In this document: positions 33,065 to 41,310 of the stretch, one piece after another
How positions within the stretch are numbered: the first letter of the stretch is position 1
Layout: each line of letters begins with the position of its first letter
Source of the DNA: Flavobacterium tistrianum
GTDB lineage: Bacteria; Bacteroidota; Bacteroidia; Flavobacteriales; Flavobacteriaceae
Reading direction: 5' to 3'
NCBI RefSeq assembly: GCF_003254545.1
Contig: NZ_QJRH01000062.1
Coordinates: forward strand, 62,001-126,000
DNA length: 64,000 nt
The notes under the pieces: model-generated
What the model saw: the letters and a program-made list of their open reading frames with translations, nothing else
The model's database searches: none
What the model was told of the DNA's origin: nothing
Translations under genes and position numbers: made by a program

Positions 33065-33570
33065 ATTAGACAATGTGGCAATTTGAAAATTAGATAATTC
33101 AATAAATCTCAATTTTTAAATTCCAATCTAAAATTAACAAGCAACAATCTAAAATATTATATGGATATCCATTCACTAAAATTCAGGATTAAAATCCACA
33201 AGTCCTATCATAGGTCGGATATCCGTTATCCCTAGTTTTTTAATTAGAAAATGTGGCAATATGGGAATGAGATAATTAAAATAAACCAATTACGTCGGTT
33301 ACTATTTCGCTCCTCTGAAGCTTCTGTACTGGGTGATTCTTATTTTCTATAAATATTACACCTTTCCAAGGCTTTAATTCAAGGATAGGCAAATTTATAT
33401 TTCAAAAGCTCCGAGAGGAGCGACATACTTATAGAAATAGTGTAACCATTTGTCACCTATAAGCCCCAGCGGGGCGACATAATTTTATAAAAAACAAAAA
33501 ATTAATCTGCTGTTAATCTAACCGCAATATCTTAGCGTCTTAGATCCTCAGCACCTTAGAATCTTAAAAA
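33065..33570. other. Repeat-filled gap before urocanate hydratase
   Basis: About 500 bases without a gene. It holds two copies of a degenerate motif with AATGTGGCAAT followed by an A/T-rich GATAATT end (33069-33104 and 33246-33282), two palindromes around GGATATCC (33161-33172 and 33216-33225), three GC-rich palindromic units (33303-33488), and TTAG-rich low-complexity sequence up to the start codon of hutU. Confidence 0.7.
33303..33488. repeat. Cluster of three REP-like palindromic units
   Basis: Unit 1 (33303-33323) carries TTCGCTCCTCTGAAGC in reverse orientation; unit 2 (33407-33437) is AGCTCCGAGAGGAGCGACAT; unit 3 (33462-33488) is AGCCCCAGCGGGGCGACAT. Units 2 and 3 are direct, each with a short palindrome, then CGACAT and a TATA-rich tail. 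Unit 1 faces them, a REPIN-like arrangement. Confidence 0.7.
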
Positions 33571-35547
33571 ATGACTTTCAAAGAACAAATACAACAAGGA
33601 ATACCATCTATATTACCACCAAAAAAGGAATACGATCCAGCTATTAATCACGCTCCGAAACGAAAAGAAATTCTTTCGGCAGAAGAAAAAAAACTGGCTC
33701 TTAAAAATGCTTTGCGCTATTTTGATCCAAAACACCATGCCGAACTACTTCCTGAATTTTCAGAAGAATTAGAAACATACGGGCGTATATATATGTATCG
33801 TCTTCGTCCAGATTACAGAATGTACGCAAGACCAATTGACGAATATCCAGGGAAATCATTGCAGGCAAAAGCAATTATGCATATGATTCAGAACAATCTT
33901 GATTATGCTGTGGCGCAACATCCGCACGAATTGATTACCTACGGAGGAAATGGAGCGGTTTTTCAAAACTGGGCGCAATATTTATTGACGATGCAATATT
34001 TGTCTGAAATGACAGATGAGCAGACTTTAACAATGTATTCTGGCCACCCAATGGGATTATTTCCTTCTCATAAAGAAGCGCCGAGAGTTGTGGTAACAAA
34101 TGGAATGGTGATCCCAAATTATTCGAAACCTGATGATTGGGAAAAAATGAATGCTCTTGGAGTTTCGCAATACGGACAAATGACAGCGGGAAGTTACATG
34201 TATATTGGACCTCAAGGAATTGTTCACGGAACTACGATTACGGTTTTGAATGGTTTCAGAAAAATAAAACAAAATCCTGAAGGAAGTTTATTTGTAACTT
34301 CTGGTCTTGGCGGAATGTCTGGCGCTCAGCCAAAAGCAGGAAATATTGCTGGTTGTATTACAGTTTGCGCTGAGGTAAATCCGAAAATCACAAAAATTCG
34401 CCACGAACAGGGATGGATTAACGAAGTCGTAACTTCTACTGACGAATTGGTTGCCAGAGTTGCTTTGGCGAAAGCCAATAAAGAAACGGTTTCGATTGCT
34501 TATTTAGGCAATGTGGTTGACGTTTGGGAACGTTTTGATCAAGAAAATATTAAAATTGATTTAGGTTCAGATCAGACTTCACTTCATAATCCGTGGGCTG
34601 GAGGTTACTATCCAGTTGGAATTTCGTTTGAAGAAGCAAATGATTTGATGGCAAATAATCCAGAATTATTCAAAGAAAAAGTTCAAGAAACCTTACGTCG
34701 ACACGCTGCAGCAATTAACAAACATACTGCAAAAGGAACTTACTTTTTTGATTACGGAAATGCCTTTTTATTGGAAGCTTCACGTGCGGGAGCTGATGTA
34801 ATGGCTGAAAATAATATTGATTTTAAATATCCAAGTTATGTTCAGGATATCATGGGACCAATGTGTTTCGATTACGGATTTGGTCCTTTCCGTTGGGTTT
34901 GTACTTCTGGAAAACCTGAAGATTTATTAAAAACTGATGCTATTGCTTGTGAAGTTTTAGAAAAAATGGCTGAAACTGCGCCAAATGAAATTCAGCAGCA
35001 AATGCAGGATAACATCAAATGGATTAAAGGCGCGCAAGAAAATAAATTGGTTGTTGGTTCACAAGCTCGAATTCTATACGCTGATGCAGAAGGAAGAATA
35101 AAAATTGCAGAAGCTTTTAATCAGGCTATTGCAAAAGGCGAAATTGGCGCTGTGGTTTTAGGACGCGATCATCACGACGTTTCTGGAACCGATTCTCCTT
35201 ACAGAGAAACTTCAAACATTTATGACGGATCTCGTTTTACAGCTGACATGGCAATTCATAATGTGATTGGAGACAGCTTTAGAGGAGCAACTTGGGTGTC
35301 AATACATAATGGCGGCGGAGTTGGCTGGGGAGAGGTTATAAATGGCGGATTTGGTATGGTTCTTGATGGCTCTAAAGAGGCTTCAAAGCGTTTAGCTTCA
35401 ATGCTTTTCTGGGATGTTAACAACGGAATTTCAAGAAGAAGCTGGGCAAGAAATGAGGGTGCTGTTTTTGCTATAAAAAGAGCTATGGAGGTTGAGCCAT
35501 TATTGAAAGTAACTTTACCTAATCTAGTTGATGAAAGTCTGCTTTAA
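33571..35547 (+). CDS. hutU: Urocanate hydratase
   Basis: A 658-residue enzyme that hydrates urocanate in histidine breakdown, using tightly bound NAD. Family blocks are LITYGGNGAVFQNWAQY, the GLGGMSGAQPKAG segment (NAD region), and FGPFRWVCTSGKPEDL, whose Cys is the active-site residue. It is about 100 residues longer than the Pseudomonas enzyme, as in the long Bacteroidota group. No hutH, hutI or hutG lies in the window, so it is separated from the rest of the pathway. A DUF4136 lipoprotein gene follows after 29 bases. Confidence 0.93.
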   Translation: MTFKEQIQQGIPSILPPKKEYDPAINHAPKRKEILSAEEKKLALKNALRYFDPKHHAELLPEFSEELETYGRIYMYRLRPDYRMYARPIDEYPGKSLQAKAIMHMIQNNLDYAVAQHPHELITYGGNGAVFQNWAQYLLTMQYLSEMTDEQTLTMYSGHPMGLFPSHKEAPRVVVTNGMVIPNYSKPDDWEKMNALGVSQYGQMTAGSYMYIGPQGIVHGTTITVLNGFRKIKQNPEGSLFVTSGLGGMSGAQPKAGNIAGCITVCAEVNPKITKIRHEQGWINEVVTSTDELVARVALAKANKETVSIAYLGNVVDVWERFDQENIKIDLGSDQTSLHNPWAGGYYPVGISFEEANDLMANNPELFKEKVQETLRRHAAAINKHTAKGTYFFDYGNAFLLEASRAGADVMAENNIDFKYPSYVQDIMGPMCFDYGFGPFRWVCTSGKPEDLLKTDAIACEVLEKMAETAPNEIQQQMQDNIKWIKGAQENKLVVGSQARILYADAEGRIKIAEAFNQAIAKGEIGAVVLGRDHHDVSGTDSPYRETSNIYDGSRFTADMAIHNVIGDSFRGATWVSIHNGGGVGWGEVINGGFGMVLDGSKEASKRLASMLFWDVNNGISRRSWARNEGAVFAIKRAMEVEPLLKVTLPNLVDESLL

Positions 35548-35576
35548 TTAAATTGAGAACATTAATTCTTAGAAAT

Positions 35577-36113
35577 ATGAAAACACTTAAGTTAATTCCG
35601 TTTTTGCTACTGCTGATACTTACTTCTTGCAGTACTGTGACTGTTTATTCTGACTATGACAAAACTGTCGATTTTACGCCTTATAAAACGTACGCCTACT
35701 TTAAGCCCGGAATTGACAAGGTCGAAATATCAGATTTAGACAAAAGAAGAATTCTTCGTGCAATTGATGATCAAATGCAAGCTAAAGGATTTACGAAAAG
35801 TGACAATCCTGACTTGCTAGTAAACATTTTTACTAAGTCAAGAGAACAAGTAGATGTAAACCAATTTACAGCTGGCTGGGGTTACGGCTGGGGTTGGGGT
35901 TGGAATCCTTACATGATGTACGGAGGCCAAACTACAGTTTCAACTTCTACTGAAGGCACTTTGTACATTGATTTGATCGATGCTAAAAAGAAAGAAATGA
36001 TTTGGCAAGGTGAAGGAATTGGAACTTTGACAAGAAACATCGATAAAAAAGATGAAAAAATTGCTGAGTTTGTAGGCAAAATTTTAGCTCAATATCCGCC
36101 AGTAAAAAAATAA
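35577..36113 (+). CDS. DUF4136 family lipoprotein
   Basis: A 178-residue lipoprotein with lipobox LTSC (about residue 17-18). The mature part has the DUF4136 pattern: VYSDYDKTVDFTPYKTYAYF at its start, and the middle is a Gly/Trp/Tyr stretch (WGYGWGWGWNPYM), then EGTLYIDLIDAKKKEMIWQG. Function unknown; probably periplasmic or outer-membrane bound. It follows hutU by 29 bases, but a working link is not expected. Confidence 0.85.
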   Translation: MKTLKLIPFLLLLILTSCSTVTVYSDYDKTVDFTPYKTYAYFKPGIDKVEISDLDKRRILRAIDDQMQAKGFTKSDNPDLLVNIFTKSREQVDVNQFTAGWGYGWGWGWNPYMMYGGQTTVSTSTEGTLYIDLIDAKKKEMIWQGEGIGTLTRNIDKKDEKIAEFVGKILAQYPPVKK

Positions 36114-36146
36114 TTATTTACATTTGCCCTTCAATCAGTAAAGAAA

Positions 36147-36206
36147 ATGACAAACTTTAACAACATTATTATCGCTATTATTAGCATTATTGCAATTCAG
36201 CAATAA
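36147..36206 (+). CDS. Isoleucine-rich leader peptide of ilvA
   Basis: A 19-residue reading frame, MTNFNNIIIAIISIIAIQQ, with eight isoleucine codons (seven ATT and one ATC) in its last 13 residues. It ends at 36206 inside the first hairpin of an attenuator and is followed by a terminator and then ilvA, the first enzyme of isoleucine synthesis. This is the pattern of ribosome-mediated attenuation. It is too short for general gene finders. Conservation has not been tested. Confidence 0.8.
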   Translation: MTNFNNIIIAIISIIAIQQ

Positions 36207-36271
36207 TGGCGAGGTGCTATATAAGTTTGTAAAATATAATTTATAGAAACCTCCCAATTGGGAGGTTTTTT
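36185..36271 (+). promoter_or_regulatory. ilvA transcription attenuator
   Basis: Region 1:2 is a 9-base-pair hairpin (CATTATTGC at 36185-36193 with GCAATAATG at 36200-36208) covering the last isoleucine codons and the stop. Region 2 (GG-C-GAGGT, 36208-36215) can instead pair with region 3 (ACCTCCC, 36249-36255), forming an antiterminator of 7 pairs with one bulge. Region 3:4 is the terminator (36247-36268). A ribosome stalled at isoleucine codons would free region 2 and allow ilvA to be read. Confidence 0.75.
36247..36271 (+). terminator. Attenuator terminator before ilvA
   Basis: AAACCTCCC, loop AATT and GGGAGGTTT form a 9-base-pair stem followed by a run of T. It is about 100 bases before the ilvA start, so it stops transcription unless the alternative fold forms. 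Confidence 0.85.
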
Positions 36272-36294
36272 ATTTTAAGGATAATTAAAAAGTC

Positions 36295-36355
36295 GCCACG
36301 AATTCGAAAATGTATCTGTTCAAAGATTATAAAAAATAATTCGGGAATTCGTGGC
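36295..36355. repeat. GCCACGAATTC inverted repeat, copy 1
   Basis: GCCACGAATTC at 36295-36305 and its reverse complement at 36345-36355 enclose 39 A/T-rich bases. The right arm continues with CCGAATTATTTT, close to the second copy at 44003-44126. It lies between the attenuator and ilvA. Confidence 0.75.
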
Positions 36356-36373
36356 AAAAAAAAACAAAACATC

Positions 36374-37618
36374 ATGAGTTTATTTGAAGAAGTACTTAAT
36401 GCCCAAAAGCATCTTGAAAATGTAGTTGCCGCAACACCTTTAACGCAAAATCTGAATCTTTCAGACGAATTTGAATCGACTATTTTATTAAAAAGAGAAG
36501 ATTTGCAAATTGTTCGTTCATATAAAATTAGAGGCGCTTATAATAAGATTTCTTCGTTAAACGAAAAAGAAAAAGCAAACGGAACTGTATGCGCAAGTGC
36601 AGGAAATCATGCTCAAGGTGTTGCCTATTCTTGCAATCTTTTAAAGATTCATGGTAAAATTTACATGCCAAAAACTACTCCAAAACAAAAGGTAAAACAA
36701 GTTCAACTATTCGGAAAATCGTTTGTTGAAATTGTTTTAACTGGAGATACTTTTGATGATGCTTATGCTTCTGCAACTGCTGATGCCATCAAAAATCATA
36801 AAACATTTATTCATCCTTTTGATGATGAAAAAGTAATTGCAGGACAAGGAACTGTAGGATTGGAAATCTTGGAAAGTTTTAAAGAACCAATCGATTATGT
36901 TTTTGTTCCAATTGGCGGCGGTGGACTGGCCTCGGGATTATCAGAAGTTTTTAAACATTTAAGTCCGCACACCAAAATAATCGGCGTTGAGCCAAAAGGC
37001 GCTCCTTCGATGAAAACATCAATTGAAGAAAACAAAAATACACCGCTAAAATCAATCGATAAATTTGTAGACGGTGCAGCGGTTAAACAAGTTGGCGATA
37101 AAACTTTTGAAATCTGCCGATACAATCTTGAAGATATTATTTTGGTTCCAGAAGGAAAAGTCTGCACCACAATTTTAAGATTATATAACGAAGAAGCCAT
37201 GGTGGTTGAACCTGCTGGAGCTTTAACAATTGCTGCTTTGGATTTTTATAAAGATAAAATTAAAGGAAAAAATGTAGTCTGCATTGTAAGCGGAAGCAAT
37301 AACGACATTGAAAGAACTGCCGAAATAAAAGAACGTTCTTTACTTTATGAAGGCTTAATGCATTATTTTATGATTCAGTTTCCACAGCGTCCAGGGGCTT
37401 TAAAAGAATTTGTCAATAATATTTTAGGTCCAGATGACGACATCACATATTTCCAGTTTGCTAAGAAAAACAGCCGCGAAGTAGGTTCTGTCGTAGTTGG
37501 TTTAGAATTGAAAAATAAAAATGATATTATGCCAATTAAATTGAAGATGACCGAAAATGGTTTTGAGTTTCAATATCTGAATGACAATCAGGATTTGTTT
37601 ACGCAATTGATTGGATAA
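36374..37618 (+). CDS. ilvA: Threonine ammonia-lyase (threonine dehydratase)
   Basis: A 414-residue PLP enzyme that turns threonine into 2-oxobutanoate and ammonia, the committed step to isoleucine. K51 in YKIRGAYNKI is the PLP lysine, SAGNHAQGVAYS (about 75-86) binds the substrate, and GGGGLASGL (about 183-191) is the phosphate loop. The C-terminal ACT-like region (about 335-414; FMIQFPQRPGALKEFV) is a single regulatory domain, the short biosynthetic type. It stands alone, without other ilv genes, and is under leader-peptide attenuation. Confidence 0.94.
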   Translation: MSLFEEVLNAQKHLENVVAATPLTQNLNLSDEFESTILLKREDLQIVRSYKIRGAYNKISSLNEKEKANGTVCASAGNHAQGVAYSCNLLKIHGKIYMPKTTPKQKVKQVQLFGKSFVEIVLTGDTFDDAYASATADAIKNHKTFIHPFDDEKVIAGQGTVGLEILESFKEPIDYVFVPIGGGGLASGLSEVFKHLSPHTKIIGVEPKGAPSMKTSIEENKNTPLKSIDKFVDGAAVKQVGDKTFEICRYNLEDIILVPEGKVCTTILRLYNEEAMVVEPAGALTIAALDFYKDKIKGKNVVCIVSGSNNDIERTAEIKERSLLYEGLMHYFMIQFPQRPGALKEFVNNILGPDDDITYFQFAKKNSREVGSVVVGLELKNKNDIMPIKLKMTENGFEFQYLNDNQDLFTQLIG

Positions 37619-37629
37619 AATAAAAAACA

Positions 37630-37657
37630 AAGGCTGTCAGATGGGATGACAGCCTTT
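37630..37657. terminator. Bidirectional terminator after ilvA
   Basis: AAGGCTGTCA and TGACAGCCTT form the stem, between ilvA and the convergent GH30 gene. Confidence 0.85.
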
Positions 37658-37697
37658 TCAAATTCAATACAAATTACTAATTGAATTGTGGATGTAA

Positions 37698-39863
37698 TTA
37701 TTGCTTCAAGATTTTTTTCGAATACGAACCTTTACTATCGTTAACTTTTACGATGTAAACGCCTTTTGGCAATCGAGAAATTTCTATTTCAGCTTGATTT
37801 CCTTTTACAAATTTTACATTTTTCTTCAAAACTGGCTGTCCAGTAATATTGAAAACCTGCACTTCAGCATCTCCTTCATGACTCGTGTCAATTTTTAAAG
37901 AATCATCTGTTTCATTTACAAAAATCGTCATATCATTTGAGCTTGTATTTTCAACTACAGGAGTTTGCACCGCCAAAGCACTTTTTGCTGTAGAAGATTC
38001 AACCTGCACCAACTGCCACTGCTGATTTAAACCTCCTGTATAAGCCCAAATCTGAATATTGGCACCATTTGCCGTAGAAACGTTTTCAACATCAAGCGAT
38101 TTACCACTGTTCACATTTATAATTTTATAATATCCAGTGCCAAGACTTGTTACTGTCCATTTAAATTCATTAGAAGATGAAAACGTTTTTTGCTGTACTT
38201 TTAATCCATCAGCTGTTCCGTTGTTTTCAACAGCCAAATACATTCCAGTCGATTTTACGATGATGTAATAATTACCGCTTCCGTCAGGAACAAATTTCCA
38301 ACGTTGGTTACTTCCTCCTCCGTTTGTTATATCATATTGCTGAATTCTGCTTCCGCTTGCAGTAGCATTGTCAGCCACATCTAAACCTTTGTTACTGTTT
38401 CTTGAAATAATGTTATAATATCCAGGAAATTCGGTAGCAGGCGGTGTTCCAGAGCTCCAAGTAAAAGTAACTGCGGACGAAGCTGGAACAGCATAATTAA
38501 ATGCCGAAGATCCTGAAACTACTTTTATCGTATTTGATGAACCGCCAGAATTGTATACTACAAGTGCAGTTGATCCGTCAGGGTTTTTGAAAGCAGCAGA
38601 CTGAATACTGCTGTTTGTGCTTGAAGCCCCAATTCGCAAAGCACCAGGTTTTACAAATTTTGAAATTTGACCAATAATATAATACGCTACATTTTTAGTA
38701 TAGCTTGTACTATTATTAACTGTAATAGCGCCTAAACAAGTACTGCATCCTCCAGGAGTACGAGGGCCTAGGCTTGCATTATTCGCGGCATTCCATTCTA
38801 AAACTGTTTTAGACCAGTTATTTGTACTGCCTATCACAACATTTTGCATATGCCAGCCAAAATCTCCACTAAAACTTCCGCCCGAACCAGTGTATTGTTC
38901 TGTAAAATAAACGTTTTTATTGGTTTGAGTTTTCACTGTTGACATAGCTGAGATATTTCCTAAATACAAGTGAAATGCTGCTCCGTCAACATAAGAACTA
39001 TTATTTAAAACATCAATCGGATAAGCTGTATTATCGCAATTGTGGTCAAACGCGATAATTTTAATGTTTCCGTAACCCGCAGCTGCCATCTGAGGTCCAA
39101 GCTGCTGGTTGATGAAATTCTTTTGCTCTGTAGAATTCATCAGCATACTCGGTTCGTTATTTGGATTTTCTGGCTCGTTTTGTGGTGTAATTGCCCAAAT
39201 ATTGATACCTTGTGCTTTCATAGCATCAAAATATTTTACGAAGTATTTTGCATACGCTGCATAATATTGCGTTTGCAGAGAACCTCCAACCCAAGATCCA
39301 TTGGTTTTCATCCATCGTGGAGCAGACCAAGGTGTTGCTAAGATTTTGATGTTAGGATTAATCAACAGAATCTTTTTAAGGATTGGAACTAAATAAGTCA
39401 AATCAGGTCCGTTCAAACTAAAGTTGTTCATGTTGGTATCTCCCGAAGTTTCATTATAACTATAAGAAGAACTGCTTAAATCTGAAGCTCCAATACTGAT
39501 ACGAACAACACTTGCATTTAATCCCGTTGTTGGATTGTATAAATCATTCAACAATTGGTTTTGCTGTGTGGCAGCCATTCCGGAAATGACTTCGCAGCTT
39601 CCTTCAGTAAGAGTATAACCGAATCCGTCCATAGTTTGATAGGTCGTTCCTGCATTTACTGTTACAGTTGAAGGATTGGTTCCCGAATTGGTTCCAAAAC
39701 TTACCGTTGCCTGCTGCTGTAGTAGTTTAGTCTGATCTCCTGAAGTAATAAACGGAGTTACCGTCTGAGCGTTTAAGCTGTTCATGAATAAAAGCGTACT
39801 GCAACATAATAGTTTCAACGCTTTACTTACCCGAATTGTAGGTGTTTGAGTAGTTTTGTGCAT
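37698..39863 (-). CDS. Secreted GH30 glycosidase with ricin-type CBM and T9SS domain
   Basis: A 721-residue exported enzyme. The signal peptide is the first 32 residues (hydrophobic CCSTLLFMNSLNAQ). The GH30 (beta-glucosylceramidase/endo-xylanase-like) barrel runs to about 460; E230 in TPQNEPENP is the acid/base and E322 in YFTEQYTG is the nucleophile. A ricin B-type carbohydrate-binding domain follows at about 478-625 with repeated QW motifs (NQRWKF, NQQWQL). The last 75 residues (QVFNITGQPVLKK, LPKGVYIVKV) are a type A T9SS sorting domain, so the enzyme goes to the cell surface or outside. Substrate not decidable. Confidence 0.9.
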   Translation of the reverse strand: MHKTTQTPTIRVSKALKLLCCSTLLFMNSLNAQTVTPFITSGDQTKLLQQQATVSFGTNSGTNPSTVTVNAGTTYQTMDGFGYTLTEGSCEVISGMAATQQNQLLNDLYNPTTGLNASVVRISIGASDLSSSSYSYNETSGDTNMNNFSLNGPDLTYLVPILKKILLINPNIKILATPWSAPRWMKTNGSWVGGSLQTQYYAAYAKYFVKYFDAMKAQGINIWAITPQNEPENPNNEPSMLMNSTEQKNFINQQLGPQMAAAGYGNIKIIAFDHNCDNTAYPIDVLNNSSYVDGAAFHLYLGNISAMSTVKTQTNKNVYFTEQYTGSGGSFSGDFGWHMQNVVIGSTNNWSKTVLEWNAANNASLGPRTPGGCSTCLGAITVNNSTSYTKNVAYYIIGQISKFVKPGALRIGASSTNSSIQSAAFKNPDGSTALVVYNSGGSSNTIKVVSGSSAFNYAVPASSAVTFTWSSGTPPATEFPGYYNIISRNSNKGLDVADNATASGSRIQQYDITNGGGSNQRWKFVPDGSGNYYIIVKSTGMYLAVENNGTADGLKVQQKTFSSSNEFKWTVTSLGTGYYKIINVNSGKSLDVENVSTANGANIQIWAYTGGLNQQWQLVQVESSTAKSALAVQTPVVENTSSNDMTIFVNETDDSLKIDTSHEGDAEVQVFNITGQPVLKKNVKFVKGNQAEIEISRLPKGVYIVKVNDSKGSYSKKILKQ

Positions 39864-40023
39864 TCTTTTGTGGTTTTGGTTTGATAATTAGTTTTTTCTT
39901 ATTTATTCAGTATTATTTTACTAAAACAGCACAATATTATGAGTATTTTTAAAACATTCTCATTTTTTAAACTTTACAAATACACATCAAATTAAAAAAA
40001 TTGATATAACAAAAACTAGTCTT

Positions 40024-40051
40024 ATTGTTTTTCAAAACACTGAAAAACAAT
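40024..40051. other. Perfect 11-base inverted repeat
   Basis: ATTGTTTTTCA, 6-base spacer, TGAAAAACAAT, about 160 bases ahead of the GH30 start. No T-run follows in the GH30 direction, so an operator is more likely than a terminator. Confidence 0.45.
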
Positions 40052-40208
40052 CTTTTAAAAAATTAAAAATCATAAAAAACTTACCTGTTAAAACCTAAAT
40101 AACTTATCATAAAATAAAAAATCTATACAAATCCTTACAAAATGTGATTTTGCCTAGCAATTAAAGGGCATATGACAATTATCAGGGAAGCAAAAGAAAG
40201 ATATATTG

Positions 40209-40216
40209 TATTTTTG
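40209..40216 (+). promoter_or_regulatory. -7 promoter box of truncated haemoglobin
   Basis: TATTTTTG, an exact consensus match, 23 bases before the start codon; no clear TTG upstream. Confidence 0.5.
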
Positions 40217-40239
40217 CAGCTTACTTAAAATACAATAAA

Positions 40240-40650
40240 ATGACAGCTTTAAAAGATATTTCGACAATTGAAGACATTCAGCAAATGGTTAACAGCTTTT
40301 ATGCAAATGTTAGAAAGGACGATCTAATTGGGCCGATATTTAATGACAAACTACAAGATCGCTGGGAGTCTCATCTTCAAAAAATGTATAATTTTTGGCA
40401 AACTATTTTATTTGATGTTCGCGCTTATTCTGGAACTCCCTTTCCTCCGCATAAACAATTACCGGTAGACAAAACGCATTTTGATCGCTGGATCGCAATT
40501 TTTAATTCGACAATCGATTCGCAATTTGCAGGACCAATAACAGAAGAAGCAAAAATGCGTGCTACTAATATGGCTTTTATGTTCAGCCATAAAATTGAAT
40601 ATTTCAGAAATGCAGAAAATGAAATGAGAAATGCAATAAAAAAATCTTAA
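40240..40650 (+). CDS. Group III truncated haemoglobin
   Basis: A 136-residue globin. It has the group III pattern: DIQQMVNSFYANVRKDDLIGPIF at the start, and the FWQTILFDVRAYSGTPFPPH region with the E-helix-to-loop stretch, followed by the KTHFDRWIAIFN segment containing the proximal-histidine neighbourhood. Such globins bind oxygen or nitric oxide; group III roles are unclear. It is monocistronic and may share a regulatory region with the divergent GH30 gene. Confidence 0.88.
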   Translation: MTALKDISTIEDIQQMVNSFYANVRKDDLIGPIFNDKLQDRWESHLQKMYNFWQTILFDVRAYSGTPFPPHKQLPVDKTHFDRWIAIFNSTIDSQFAGPITEEAKMRATNMAFMFSHKIEYFRNAENEMRNAIKKS

Positions 40651-40680
40651 AGAAATTCTTTCAAATAAAAAGCAGAACTT

Positions 40681-40688
40681 TATATTTG
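40681..40688 (+). promoter_or_regulatory. -7 promoter box before 40727 gene
   Basis: TATATTTG, an exact consensus match, 38 bases before the start codon; the TTG element is not clear. Confidence 0.4.
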
Positions 40689-40726
40689 AATAAATGAATT
40701 AAACCCAAATCTTTATTCTTTTATTT

Positions 40727-41173
40727 ATGAAAAAAGTAATTTTCTTTATTGCAATCTGTTTCTCTTTTTTAAACCAACTATCAGCACAATCTCAAACTTC
40801 AATTTCCAATTTATATAAAGGAACTGTTGACGGAAAAACTCCTATAACGGTTTATATTAAAACAGAAGAAAATCCTTGCACTGCAGATTTAATGTTTACT
40901 TCTATGTATCGCTACAACAAATCTAACAATTGGATTCAACTGAATGTTACTCAGGGTAAAAAGAAAGAAAATGAATTTGTTATGGTTGAACAAGGTTTTA
41001 GCGGTGTTTTAATTTTGCAGAAAAACGGAAATACATTTACAGGTTTATGGATTAGTCCAGACACTAAAAAGCAGTTAAAAGTTGATCTAAAAGAAGCTAC
41101 AATGACTAAAAAAGAATCGGAAAATTTCGAAAAGACAATGGAAAAAGTGAATTATGAAAATAATGACTGCTAG
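40727..41173 (+). CDS. Exported hypothetical protein
   Basis: A 148-residue protein with signal peptide MKKVIFFIAICFSFLNQLSAQ. The mature part is beta-rich (GTVDGKTPITVYIKTEENPC, GNTFTGLWISPDTKKQL) and has one Cys pair (C52 and the last residue), which may form a disulfide. The pattern resembles small Bacteroidota periplasmic proteins with no assigned role. Not recognised further. Confidence 0.65.
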   Translation: MKKVIFFIAICFSFLNQLSAQSQTSISNLYKGTVDGKTPITVYIKTEENPCTADLMFTSMYRYNKSNNWIQLNVTQGKKKENEFVMVEQGFSGVLILQKNGNTFTGLWISPDTKKQLKVDLKEATMTKKESENFEKTMEKVNYENNDC

Positions 41174-41310
41174 AATTCCATTTATTTCCACCTTTGTAAA
41201 ATCTACAAAAATGCAATAAAAGTCAATTTCGAATAAAAATTTTGTGATGGATGATAAAAAAACGAACCGTAAATTCGTAATTTTACATTTTAATCTACAA
41301 CGTTTTCGAA

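Larger units (their letters stand above)
39864..40239. other. Intergenic region between GH30 and truncated haemoglobin
   Basis: About 375 A/T-rich bases between divergent genes. It holds one notable inverted repeat (40024-40051) and a plus-strand -7 box at 40209-40216. Nothing else was seen. Confidence 0.5.
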
